A stretch of DNA of 64,000 nucleotides from contig WSYJ01000184.1 in assembly GCA_020186115.1 (NCBI GenBank), positions 474,306-538,305 of the forward strand, in the 5' to 3' direction. Below the pieces are notes generated by a model. That model was not told the DNA's origin. It was given only the letters and a program-made list of their open reading frames with translations, and searched no databases. The translations under genes and the position numbers were made by a program. This DNA is from Histomonas meleagridis. Its lineage: Eukaryota > Parabasalia > Tritrichomonadida > Dientamoebidae. Shown here in pieces: positions 29,699 through 40,100 of the stretch (the stretch's first letter is position 1; each line of letters begins with the position of its first letter).

Positions 29699-30661
29699 AT
29701 GCTCTTTTTGGTTTTTTTCAGACACATCTTCGGAACGTTTGTTTCCGAACAAGAAGAAGCTAGCTTCAAAGAATGGATGAAAGAAAACTCCTACTGTTTT
29801 ACTGGCGAAGATTATATGAAAAGGCTTGGAATCTTCATCACAAATAAACGCGTAGTCAATGATTTCAATCAAAACCATCCATTTAAACTTTCACTTAATA
29901 AGTTTGCTGCTTTCACAAATTCAGAGTACCAAAGTCTTCTCCAAACTACATATCCTACTAAAATTCCACAACAAACAGAAACAGAAAAGCGCAATGCCTA
30001 TGTTCCTGATTCTCTTGATTGGCGTGATTTTAATATCATTAATTCAATCAAAGATTTAGGAGCTGAGTGTGGAGCATCATGGGCATTTACCGCAGTGACA
30101 GCACAGGAGTCTGCCTGGGCCAAGAAGCATGGGGAACTTTATAATCTCTCTGCCTCCAATCTCATTGATTGTTGTATTTATGCCTCTGGTTGTAATGGCG
30201 GTAATCCATATGATGCATTTCAATATACCAACGACTATCAAAACGGCCAATTTATGTCAGAAGAAGATTATCCGTACACTGGTAGCCAAGGCGCGTGTCG
30301 TTATGATTCAACAAAAGCGATCACATCTTCACGAAGTTACATCATTGTCAACTTGAACGACGAACAAGACATGGTTTCGAAGTGTGCAGAGTACGGCGTA
30401 ATGTGCGCATCCATTGACGCGTCTTCGTTTTCTTTCCAGCTTTACAAGGGCGGAATCTTCGAAGACAGCAGATGTTCCACGTGGAAAACGAATCTCGCCG
30501 TGTGCGTCGTTGGATACGGCGTTGAAGGCGATGTGCCGTATTGGATAATAAGGAACTCGTGGGGAATGTCGTGGGGCGAGGACGGATATATGAAACTAAA
30601 AAGGAATGAAAAATCGATGTGCGGCATTGCGTCAATGACTTTTGTTCCTATTGCTGAATAA
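29699..30661 (+). CDS. Papain-family (C1A) protein lacking the catalytic dyad
   Basis: A 320-residue cathepsin L-like protein: leader 1-15, propeptide ~20-95 with an ERFNIN/GNFD-like layout (NHPFKLSLNKFAAFT), and mature domain from ~102 (VPDSLDWRD). Fold residues are kept: GCNGGN at ~164-169, the disulphide Cys, GYG at 272-274 and RNSWG with Asn286. The active site is not. The catalytic Cys is Ser127 (CGASWAF where CGSCWAF is usual). The oxyanion Gln is Leu120 (DLG for DQG), and the catalytic His is Leu266 (TNLAVCVVGYG for NHAV). There is also one extra residue before the CGASW turn. Without His and Gln a serine-protease role, as proposed for Ser-type SERA proteins, is unlikely. A secreted pseudoprotease, perhaps an inhibitor or binding protein, is the best reading. 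The frame is intact, so it is not a decayed gene. Confidence 0.85.
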   Translation: MLFLVFFRHIFGTFVSEQEEASFKEWMKENSYCFTGEDYMKRLGIFITNKRVVNDFNQNHPFKLSLNKFAAFTNSEYQSLLQTTYPTKIPQQTETEKRNAYVPDSLDWRDFNIINSIKDLGAECGASWAFTAVTAQESAWAKKHGELYNLSASNLIDCCIYASGCNGGNPYDAFQYTNDYQNGQFMSEEDYPYTGSQGACRYDSTKAITSSRSYIIVNLNDEQDMVSKCAEYGVMCASIDASSFSFQLYKGGIFEDSRCSTWKTNLAVCVVGYGVEGDVPYWIIRNSWGMSWGEDGYMKLKRNEKSMCGIASMTFVPIAE

Positions 30662-31139
30662 TAATAATAGTAAACAGTTTTAGTGTATGAAATTAGATGT
30701 TTAAAATATATTTTTGTTTAGAATATTGATATAAGCAGTATAAGTAAATATAAATATAAAATATAAGAAGTGCTTCTTTTTATTAAAGAAAAAAATATTT
30801 TGTTATATGATTATGGAAAGAGTATAAAAAATGTTATAAAAATCTTGTTTTTTCGAGTTATTATAAAAATCTCTTATCTTAATAATATTTATTTGATTAA
30901 TTTGTTGTTTCAAAATATTATCTGGATATTATTTAAATTATATGATGCAGAACTTATATTTTTGCATCTAAATATGGAATAGTCAAAAATTACTACGTTA
31001 TGTTTTCGTACATTATTCTTTATGTACATTTAAAATTTCGATGTTTTGCTTCAATATATTCCATTGTCATAATTGGGGATACTGCGCAGTTATTTGATAT
31101 TGTGGTAAAATGTATTTCGTGGCAAAAATAAACAATATT
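30662..31139. other. AT-rich DNA with an ankyrin-plus-insert relic
   Basis: Mostly featureless. At about 30885-31010 the plus strand matches the ankyrin-array insert of 53607-55460 (ATATTTATTTG start, then CAAAATATTATCTGGATA) and runs into a degraded ankyrin segment (AELIF, then a shifted ASKYGIVK). Confidence 0.45.
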
Positions 31140-31670
31140 TTATACATTATATCTCAAAAGAAGAAATAGAAAATGAGAATTTTTTCGAGTATTTCAAGCA
31201 TAACATTAAAGAACTCCAAAGAAATAATTTCGAACTTCATAAAAAATTAATTAAAGAAGGAGTTAATCATAATAAAATTACCGAAATAATTCGAAGTGAT
31301 AATATAGAAAATATCATCGCAAACAAATTTTGATTATAATCAATGTTACATTAATCAATGATTATGCAGCATTTTTTAATTCAGTTAAATGTTTTAAATA
31401 TTTACTTCTGAATGGTTCTACATTATATAATACAGGAAAATATGCAATTGCAAGTGGAAATCTTGAAATTATTCATTTATGTGAACAAAATCATTCAACA
31501 TTTGGTCCAATGGAGATGTATATGAAACTGCAATTGATATCCATCGAAATGATTTTTTTAAATCTCTTTATGAAAATAAAATTGTTGAAGTCAATAATTT
31601 AGAATTGCACTTGATTATTCTTCTAGTAATGGTCATACTGAAATAGTCAAATTTCTTAATCAATACACAT
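31140..31670 (+). pseudogene. DUF3447/ankyrin gene remnant
   Basis: Plus-strand translation gives pieces in changing frames that match the intact relative at 55339-56508. They are a helical piece ending LIKEGVNHNKITEIIRSDNIE, then after stops NDYAAFFNSVKCFKYLLLNG, then KYAIASGNLEIIHLCEQNHSTF, and finally an ankyrin unit SSSNGHTEIVKFLNQ before TAA. Two stops follow IIANKF near 31330 and at least two frame changes follow 31510. It is a decayed copy. Confidence 0.75.
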
Positions 31671-31837
31671 AAGCTAATAAAAAGAAACGAAAAATTTATT
31701 TCTAAAAATTGATATTTCTTATCAAATTTTGAAAATATTCAAATGGACACATTCCCTTATATAAAATTCTAAAATAAAATGAAATGTAAATAAAAATAAT
31801 AATATACGGAACGATTTTTTATTAAAATATTTTAATT

Positions 31838-32692
31838 TTATTTAATGAATTCTTGAATTGTTGTATTCAAGTCTTCTTGAATAACAATTGAGCGATTTTC
31901 AATTCGATAGAAAAACTGTGGATCATTTTGATTAATTCTGATTAGTTTCCAATTAGGAATCTTATAAACAAATTCTTCGAATGGTATTCTTAGAGCGCCA
32001 GGAGAATTAAATCCAACACCAAGTTCCAACAAAACGAGTTTTTTGTTTTCATTTTCTCTTAAAAATTTCATATAATTTGGATAATTAACAAAGTTTGGCT
32101 TTTCGACAAAGAGTTCATCTTTTCGAAGATTTGGAACTAAGAAGTTTCCACAATGTGGACAAAGCGGAACATCGTTTTCTTGTATTGACATAGTTTTATG
32201 GTTCATATTCTTTAACATTCTTTGTACCATTTCATAGTTATTAAATACTTCTTGACAACAAGGAACAGAACATTGGAAATTCATATAATCTCCTTGCATT
32301 GCAAATATTTTTGTAGCATCAAATCCCGATTTGTAAAATTGCCCATCTGTGTTTGTAGTAGCTACAAAGTAATTTTTGTTCTTTACTAAATCATAAAGAT
32401 TTTTATAGATTTGTAATCCTTCAGTTTGATATCGAATATTATTAATGTGTGTGGCCCAAAATGCATAATATTGTAAATAATTTTTGTTATTAACTTCCCA
32501 AAAATGACCAACACATTCCCATAAATTTTTGGCTCCACATTTAGAAAATCCTGGATAATGTGTTTGGAAATAAATTGGATCAATATAATTAAGTCCTCCT
32601 GCTGCTGAAAGTCCAGACCCTGCACCAATTAAAACAGCATCGCTTTCTTGGATCAATCTCTTAGCTTCTTGAATTGATTTATTACTTGACAT
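31838..32692 (-). CDS. Macrodomain-type sirtuin (SirTM/class M-like), probable ADP-ribosyltransferase
   Basis: The frame opens upstream on TTG with a hydrophobic stretch, but the sirtuin domain starts right after the ATG at 32692 (284 residues). The NAD-binding start is GAGSGLSAAGGL (23-34), the form of SirTM proteins, not the GAGxSxxxGIPDFR of deacetylase sirtuins. TTNTDGQF (112-119) keeps Asn114 and Asp116. Where deacetylases have the catalytic His in a QNID...HG context, this protein has AMQGDYMNFQCS with Gln133. SirTM enzymes also have a Gln-Gly-Asp there and mono-ADP-ribosylate a lipoylated carrier protein in bacteria. Zinc ligands: Cys141, Cys145/146, Cys178 and Cys181. ELGVGFNSPGAL near the end is also SirTM-like. 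A PARP gene lies head to head 221 bp away. The origin is probably bacterial. The stop reads TAAA. Confidence 0.8.
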   Translation of the reverse strand: MSSNKSIQEAKRLIQESDAVLIGAGSGLSAAGGLNYIDPIYFQTHYPGFSKCGAKNLWECVGHFWEVNNKNYLQYYAFWATHINNIRYQTEGLQIYKNLYDLVKNKNYFVATTNTDGQFYKSGFDATKIFAMQGDYMNFQCSVPCCQEVFNNYEMVQRMLKNMNHKTMSIQENDVPLCPHCGNFLVPNLRKDELFVEKPNFVNYPNYMKFLRENENKKLVLLELGVGFNSPGALRIPFEEFVYKIPNWKLIRINQNDPQFFYRIENRSIVIQEDLNTTIQEFIK

Positions 32693-32913
32693 TCCTTGAC
32701 GAATAAAAAAATGAAGAAAACAGAACATGAATTTAAAGAAAAATTTCATTATATTCAAAATTGTTCGCCGGCCAATCGTTTTCAATGATATTCAAAAAAT
32801 GGAACCCGGGTATACCCTTAAAAGGACGTTTAAAAATAATCACCTTTTGAATTAATTTTGATCGTAAAAAACTAATTAACTTTCCTTTTTGAAATGCCAT
32901 TTTCTGAATTTCA
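32693..32913. promoter_or_regulatory. Shared promoter region of the sirtuin-PARP pair
   Basis: The 221 bp between the two divergent ATGs. It contains CAATCGTTTTC (about 32774), GGACGTTTAAA (~32823) and an ATG at 32894 that opens a 7-codon upstream frame ending 5 bases past the start of the PARP ATG. Co-regulation is inferred from the layout. Confidence 0.45.
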
Positions 32914-34557
32914 ATGAACAGCCAAGACGGAGATGGCGAAGAAATAACAATAAGTGATGATTCTGCATGTGATTTTGTTTACGAGGAAGATGATAATGAC
33001 AAAAATATCTATGGAAGAATTGAAGAATACATTAATTCAGCCTCAATTTACATACCATCATTTGAGTATAAATATATTAAGAATGGGTTATTTTACATTT
33101 CTGTACCAACTTCTGTTTTACCATTATCAATACGAAAAGTAAATTTTGATCAAATACAAAACTTAGTTACAATACATATTACTCTTAGCAAGGGCGACAA
33201 CCCATTACGCCAAGAACCTATTTCTATAACCTTAGATTCTGAAGGGCAGAAAAATTTTCTTGGTAAAACACTTCTTCAATCACATCTTAAAACATTTTTT
33301 AGTGAGGATTACAATCCGCGTACACGTAAATTGCGCTCCAAATCACTTCTATTAAATCCCAGCATTTTCCTTTATGAGCATAGACCTGACTCATCAAAAT
33401 TAGACGAACTCATTTCAATGGGATTTGATCGTACTTTATCTGAATTTGCGTTACTTCAAACTCGCAATGATTTAGAATCCTCTATCGAATTATTATTATC
33501 TGATTCAGTTTTTCCTTTATTTGATATCACATATATATCATATGAAGAATCTCCACTTGTATATTTATCGATTGAGATCATTGATTCATTTTTAGATCTT
33601 GTTGACCATTGTTGTATTTGCGGAAAAGAATTGGAATTTAATGGTATTAAACCAGTGGTATGTAGTAGTCCATTGTGTTATTTCAGTTTTGTCAACATTG
33701 GAGTTGGCGCGAATTTAATTCAAGAAATCCGTCGAGATCCAACAGCAACTGATTTAATAGTATCAATAGCATCATATGCTGCAGGGACAAGCTATATGAT
33801 GCCACATCCAGATGCAAATGAAATTGAACTTCAAAATTTTTTTAATGACCTTCCAACAATACAACGAATTCTTCAAACAAAAAATGACCAAGAGCTATAT
33901 TCCCTTCTTGGGAAAACCAATTTTGAGATCTTACGATTTATCATGTTAGCGAATCGATCACATTTGATCACATTAAAAGGCCACAATCGACTAAGCGAGC
34001 TCAATTCCGTCGATTACCAGTTCCTAATTACGTCTGCTCCACCCGAAAAAGAAGTTGAATTGAATCGACTTAAGACCAAATACGGACAAATATGGCTATG
34101 GCATGGAAGTCCCACAGACAGATGGTACAGTATATTCCATAATGGCCTCAAAGATTATGCTAATACGAAATGGCAATCACATGACGGACATTGGAAAGGC
34201 ATTCCAGGCGTTTATGAGTCGGACGAATTTTCGTATTCGTATAGCTATAGTCTGGGCAATAGTATGTCGTTGGGTAACAAATATAAAAATTCGATGCTTC
34301 CGAAAAACTTTATAATCGTTGCATTGGTGGAAAACGCAAAAATGCCCGACTTAAGGTTCGTGATGAACAACGAATACGCGCAAAAAAACGAAAAGGCACT
34401 GATCCCAAGAGTGCTGATGCTGGTGAGCACTATGGATACGGCGCGCAATTTAAATGCAAAATGGAACACAATGAAAAAACCTCCGAAACATGTACCGGAT
34501 TTGGAGGAAATTATCGGTGTTCCAAAAATGATAATTGACGAAAATGTTTTATGCTAA
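32914..34557 (+). CDS. PARP6/8-like ADP-ribosyltransferase with UBA-like domain
   Basis: A 547-residue protein. Residues ~35-155 resemble an RWD/UBC-like N-terminal module as in PARP6/8. Residues 162-197 fit a UBA domain (LDELISMGFDRTLSEFALLQ, then DLESSIELLLSD). A Cys cluster (233, 236, 250, 255; CCICGKEL and VCSSPLC) matches the zinc-like motif of PARP6/8 (CIVCGK, VCSRELC). The catalytic domain (~345-547) has LANRSHLITL, where PARP8 has SSNRSHIVKL, the NAD-binding His397 (WLWHGSP) and a Tyr at 434 (GVYESDEFSYSYS). PARP6/8 members are mainly mono-ADP-ribosyltransferases. The UBA suggests binding to ubiquitinated targets. Its start faces the SirTM-like gene. The stop reads TAAA. Confidence 0.85.
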   Translation: MNSQDGDGEEITISDDSACDFVYEEDDNDKNIYGRIEEYINSASIYIPSFEYKYIKNGLFYISVPTSVLPLSIRKVNFDQIQNLVTIHITLSKGDNPLRQEPISITLDSEGQKNFLGKTLLQSHLKTFFSEDYNPRTRKLRSKSLLLNPSIFLYEHRPDSSKLDELISMGFDRTLSEFALLQTRNDLESSIELLLSDSVFPLFDITYISYEESPLVYLSIEIIDSFLDLVDHCCICGKELEFNGIKPVVCSSPLCYFSFVNIGVGANLIQEIRRDPTATDLIVSIASYAAGTSYMMPHPDANEIELQNFFNDLPTIQRILQTKNDQELYSLLGKTNFEILRFIMLANRSHLITLKGHNRLSELNSVDYQFLITSAPPEKEVELNRLKTKYGQIWLWHGSPTDRWYSIFHNGLKDYANTKWQSHDGHWKGIPGVYESDEFSYSYSYSLGNSMSLGNKYKNSMLPKNFIIVALVENAKMPDLRFVMNNEYAQKNEKALIPRVLMLVSTMDTARNLNAKWNTMKKPPKHVPDLEEIIGVPKMIIDENVLC

Positions 34558-35299
34558 AAATTTGTAGAAAGAATTTCTAATTAAAAATGTGTAAATGTAT
34601 ATGCGTCTTAAAGAAGAATTTGTGAATTAGAAATTAAATATTTCAAAAAGTTATTTGTGAAAATCCGCTGAATGATGACGTTGAATGACTGAGAATTATG
34701 TTATTCTTTCCATTGATGAAAGTTTAAGTTGGCAAAAAAACATTTGTCGTAATTGCTTTTATACAATTAAAAGTTAAAGAGCATTTATATTTATTAAATA
34801 TAAATCAATTGCAGAATTAAGAAATGTGTACCATTCGATTTATAAATAACTAAATGAATTTGGAATGAAAAATATTTTTTTTGATAAATTTCCATTTGGA
34901 TATTTAATTAATTTTGGAACACTTATATCATATGATAATGAAAACAAAAATTTTCTTTAGTATAAAAGTAATAGAACTTGGAATGTTGACACATGATAAA
35001 TATTCTAAAAATGATTTAATAAATTTATTGTTTACTTAAAAAATAAAGAATGGTAAAATAATGTAGATTAAAAAATTTGGCAATATTTATAAAAAAGATT
35101 TAATTTTATGATTTCATATTTCAAATATTCAATTTAAATCTCTTCAGTTAACTTAATAAAGAAATAAAAAATAATTAATTTAAATTGAATTGTTTAATTA
35201 ATTTTTAAAACCATAGTTTTTTGTATGAATTTTAAAAAGTATAAATTTAAATAATTTTTTAACCCAAATTAATTTTTATACTTATCAAATCCGAAAATA
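34558..35299. other. Intergenic, very AT-rich, no gene seen
   Basis: About 740 bp. A short stretch near 34790-34960 gives protein-like fragments in changing frames that may be an ankyrin-family relic, but the match is too weak to annotate. Confidence 0.45.
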
Positions 35300-36595
35300 A
35301 TGGAAGGACTCAGCAAAATGAAGATTAGTTGGTTGAAAGGATGGAAAGAATGCTATCTTAAAATTAGTTTTAATAAACTTGAAATATTTGAACCAAATCA
35401 AACTAAACTTCTTTTAACACTTGATTTAGTAAAAGCTAAAAGAATTGAATCTTTAAATAATCCTCATAAATTATATTCTTTTCTAATTGAAACTGATAAA
35501 GTGCATCAATTTCAAGTAGATTCAGAAGAAAATTGCCAAAAATGGATTATTGAATTAAAGAAACATTCCCAGACAGATATACCACATAATAATAAAGTTA
35601 ATATTGATGATTTTAAAATTCTTAAAGTTATTGGACGTGGAGGATATGGAAAAGTTCAACTTGTAAGGCATATTCCTACAAATAAATTATATGCCATGAA
35701 ATCTATGTCAAAAAAATTATTAGCTGATAGTAATTTAATTAAAAAGATTATAAATGAAAGAAATGTTTTAATTTCTTCAAATCATCCATTTATTGTTAGT
35801 GCAAAATATACATTTCAAACCGAAACGAAATTATTTTTAGTTACAGAATATATTCCTGGAGGAGAATTATTTCAAAGGATAACTGAAGAACGTGTATTTT
35901 CACCAGAAAGAGTTCGATTATATGCAGCACAAATTGTATTAGCAATTGGTTATTTACATGGCAAGGGAATTATTCATCGTGATTTAAAACCAGAAAATAT
36001 ATTAATTAATCAAAACGGATATTTAAAAATTACTGATTTTGGTCTTGTTAAAAAAATAACAGAATTTGATGAAAAAGCAAATACTTTTTGTGGAACACCT
36101 GGTTATATTGCTCCTGAAATAATAATGGGAGATAGTTACGACAAAAGTGTAGATTGGTGGGCTTTAGGTTGTATAATATATGAATTATCGTTTGGATTGC
36201 CTCCTTTTTTTAGTGAAAATATTAATGAAATGTATATTTCAGTAATACGAGAAACAATTGAATTTCCACCAAAAGCAGATATGCTTTTAACAGATTTATT
36301 AGCAAGATTATTAGAAAAAAATCCAACAAAAAGATTAGGATCAAGCGAAAAAGATTATTTGGATATCATTTCACATCCATATTTTATGAATATTAATATC
36401 AATAGTTTATTACATGAAAAAATACCAATGGAATGGAAACCTCATATTAAAAATGAAATGGATGTTTCACAGTTTAGTGTAGAATTCACATCTATGAAAC
36501 CAACAATTTCTCTTGAAGATCCATCAGTAATTTCCTATTCTATTCAAGATCAATTTACAGGTTTCTCATACATGGATGACAACCAAATATCATAA
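35300..36595 (+). CDS. PH-domain AGC protein kinase, Akt/PKB-like
   Basis: A 431-residue kinase. Residues 1-90 form a PH domain (MKISWLKGWKECYLKI start, CQKWIIELKKH end). The kinase domain spans 105-365: GRGGYGKV loop, Lys134 (YAMKSM), HRDLKPEN with HRD at 226-228, DFG at 246-248, activation-loop Thr262 in TFCGTPGYIAPE, and DWWALG. The C-tail has a turn-like motif (PTISLEDP) and ends with the hydrophobic motif FTGFSYMDD. PH-kinase-tail is the layout of Akt/PKB, which is recruited to membranes by phosphoinositides and switched on at the T-loop and hydrophobic motif. All catalytic residues are present. Trichomonads have many AGC kinases, so a one-to-one Akt orthologue is not claimed. Confidence 0.9.
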   Translation: MEGLSKMKISWLKGWKECYLKISFNKLEIFEPNQTKLLLTLDLVKAKRIESLNNPHKLYSFLIETDKVHQFQVDSEENCQKWIIELKKHSQTDIPHNNKVNIDDFKILKVIGRGGYGKVQLVRHIPTNKLYAMKSMSKKLLADSNLIKKIINERNVLISSNHPFIVSAKYTFQTETKLFLVTEYIPGGELFQRITEERVFSPERVRLYAAQIVLAIGYLHGKGIIHRDLKPENILINQNGYLKITDFGLVKKITEFDEKANTFCGTPGYIAPEIIMGDSYDKSVDWWALGCIIYELSFGLPPFFSENINEMYISVIRETIEFPPKADMLLTDLLARLLEKNPTKRLGSSEKDYLDIISHPYFMNININSLLHEKIPMEWKPHIKNEMDVSQFSVEFTSMKPTISLEDPSVISYSIQDQFTGFSYMDDNQIS

Positions 36596-37188
36596 TAATT
36601 TTTAAACATTCATTAAATAGTGTTAATAAAAATAAATTTATAATTTTTTTTTAATTAAAAGATACTGAAAATCATTGGGAAGAACGATAAAACTTTTTGT
36701 AAGACGATTCACTTGAAACTGATCGTTTTTACTTCCAACTCGACTTGCGATTTCCACCCATCGTATATAGCGATCATCCTACGATCTTGACATTATAAAT
36801 ATATAATATATATACATTATTACATCTATGATTAATATAAATCTAAGAATAATATCATAATTAGCACGAGATAAATCTATTCTTTCATTCCAAAAAGTGA
36901 CGAAGATCGACTTTTGGATGATTTATATCAAACGATAGCAGCAATGATAAATGACGATAGGAGCAAATTTGAATGAAGGTAAATATTATCAAAATTTTTG
37001 ATATTAATATCAAACTCATTCAATCGTCTAGAATAAGTTATTCTTCAATGGCGTTTGCTCAAGTGGCTTTAGATTCATAAGAAATCCTATTAATATTCAA
37101 TATTGATTTGATATTTTCCTCAAAATTTTTATTAACAAAGTTTAAAAATTATTACAATTTTTTTAATTATAAAAAATATTTTATTCAT
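36596..37188. other. Intergenic with a short coding relic
   Basis: AT-rich, convergent 3' ends. A 34-codon frame without ATG (36875-36976, plus strand; SDEDRLLDDLYQTIAAMIND, then a TGA stop) looks like real protein sequence and may be a gene relic or an unrecognised exon. Confidence 0.45.
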
Positions 37189-40100
37189 TTAAGCACTTGC
37201 AGTTTGCGGTGTATCACAACATGGACATCTTCCAGTCTTCGACACGAACAATCCCCAATCAGTTCTATTTGCCACTGCTCCACATGCAGTGCATTTCACT
37301 GGCTTCAACACAGGTGCTCCTGTTATACAGCAGCAATCGAACTTCATACCGCAGAAGTTACATTTCAAATTTCCCATAAAAATTTCCTTTTTACATTTCG
37401 GGCATTGCATTAATGGAAGTTTTGGTTCCACGTCTTCGTTTATCGTCATTTCGAGTACCCAATCGTTAATTTTTGCGATAACATCACTTGATATTGCATG
37501 CTGCTTCCGTAGACATAATTCACGTGGTATATCAGTTCCTTCGAATTTCTTATAATCGATTTGAGATGTTTGTTGTAAGTCACCGTTAGATATAACTTCC
37601 GATATTTCCAAAAATCGCGTGAAGAATATAATTGCGAATTCGATTTTCTTATTATTTTTCATTATATCACCAGCTTTATAAAACAAATAATCGGAAGGTA
37701 ATATGTTCGAATAACGTAACAAAGAAATTGCGATTTTTTCCAATAATTGATTTAATCCTAAGTTATAACATGTATGTTGTTGACATAACAAATGTATACC
37801 AATCGTAAAATGTTGTAATACATTAAAATCTTTTGTATTATTATTCATGTTTCTAATGATTTTATATAACATTTGACGCATAGCAAACACTGATGGACTT
37901 AAATTATCATAATTAATTATCGAATAAATTGTTTCTTTGCATAATGATATATATGAAGGGATATTCGATATGTTTGAACTTGGAGAATATTTAGCTAAGA
38001 CAGAAATAGCTTCATCATATTTCTTTTGATTAATAAGTTCTTGTGAATATAACATTGTATATTTCTCTAAGTATTGTGCACCTAATTCTTTAGCTTTAGT
38101 TAAACATTCATTCCATTGACCTTTTTGTGCATATACTTCTAAGGCAGCATCTAATTTTCCGATATTAATCAAACCTTTCGTATCAGAATTCGTTGCTAAA
38201 TATTCTTGATATTCTTGTTGGAATTTCTCTTGTTCTTCTGGTTCTAAATAATTAATTAATGGTAACGCATCATCCCACATATTAGCCATTTTATATATTT
38301 CTATTGCATCTGCATAAGCTTCAATTGATTCTAATATTTTGCCTAATGATTTATGACGATTTAAACTAATTAATAATTGTGCTACTGATGTAACTACATC
38401 GGGTAATTTGTTCTGACAAAAGTTCGCTGATAATTTTACCGCTCGTTCTAAGACTTGATCATATCTTTCTTCACTACCACAATCTTTAACTGTTAATGAT
38501 AAATATGTAGAAATAGCATCTTCATATTGATGTTGTTCTTCATAATACATAGCTTTCTTAAGTAAACTTGTATTACTAGTTGAAGAATTAGTTGTTTTAG
38601 TTTTGGAAGATGTCGGATTTAATGGTATATCAGTAATACCATATTTATTAGCTACGCGTTGTGCTTCATTCCACATCTTTTGATGTACATACATTTCAAC
38701 TGCTTCACGTGGTTGATCAGCAGCTATATAATGTAATTCTGCTTGTTCGAATTTATTTTGTGCTTCATATGATGTACCTATTTTAGTATGTGCAAGTTTT
38801 AATATGTTTTTGTTTAATGTTTTACATGTCTTCATGATTTGTAATGCTAAATCATAAATACCTTGTTCACTACAATATAATAATGACTTCTCTATAAGAT
38901 TAAGTTGTTGTAACTTTTTAACACCTGCTTCTCCTCCTATAGATAATGCCCAATATACAGCTACTTGAATTTCTAAATCTTTCTTTCCATATTGTTTGGC
39001 TATACGTAATGCATCTGAGAATTTCTTTTCTTGTCGATACATAAAAATAGCTTTTTCATATTCGCCTGAACGTATATAACAATTTTCAGCTAATTCTAAA
39101 TTACCTTCACGTTCAGCTTGTATTGCCATATTAATTAATTGTTCTTTATTACCACCGAATTGACTTGTAAGTCGTAAAACATTTTCTGAATCATTTACAG
39201 AGTTATACATTTCGATAGCTAATTCAGGCTTCTTAATTGCTAAATAAATATTCTCGGCTATTTTACGTGTTGATTCTTTCTTTTCATTCTTTTTAGCAAT
39301 TTGTATAAACAATTTTTCATATTCACTTTGTTTCATATGTCTTTTAGCATGTCTTAAAGCGTCATCGATTTTATTACAATTCAAATACATTTCAATTAAT
39401 TCTTTATGTGCATCTACTGTTAAAAACAAATCTTCCGCAGTATTAATATCTTTAATTGATGCGAAGTATCGTCCAACTCGTAAATATTGTAATTTTAATT
39501 CATCTTTTAATGTCGGTGATGATGAACAATTCCTTAAGATTTCGGCTGCTTGATTCCATTGTTGAGCTCTTAAACTACAATTTAATGCTAATGAATAATC
39601 ACCACTTTCAATATAATGGAATGTCGCTGCATCATTTTGTCCTTGTGATACTAAATAATCACCCCATTCATGTTCGATTTCTATAACTAATTCTGGCGCA
39701 GAAACTTTTGCTAAATCTAAAGCCTTATAATATGAATGACCTTTTCTATAATTAGTTAAAGCTTCATTAATATTTCCAAGTTTTTCATATATTTGTCCTG
39801 CTAAATCAAATCGATTATTCTTAATTAATGATTCTGCTACATGTGTAAGAATTTGTGGATTAGCTTTATCATTATTATTTAATAATATTTCAGCTGCTAA
39901 TTGTGGTTTATTACCTTGTAAACATAAATCTATAGCTTCATTAATTTCACCTTTTTTAGCTTTAAGATTTGCTAATGTTTGATATTGATTTGTTTCTAAT
40001 AAATGTGCATAATATTCATCACGAAATTGCTTAGAACGATTTGGACATCTTAGATCAGTTAAATCTAATAACTCATTCCACATATGCATTGATTTATACA

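Noticed and set aside
32693..32785. 31-residue hydrophobic extension of the sirtuin
   Set aside because: Opens on TTG; ATGs at 32749 and 32728 exist, but sirtuins of this type start directly with the helix at 32692. A membrane-anchored form cannot be fully excluded.
37108..37555. Plus-strand frames of 101, 60 and 88 residues at the 3' end of IFT172
   Set aside because: Antisense shadows of the Cys-rich IFT172 C-terminus.
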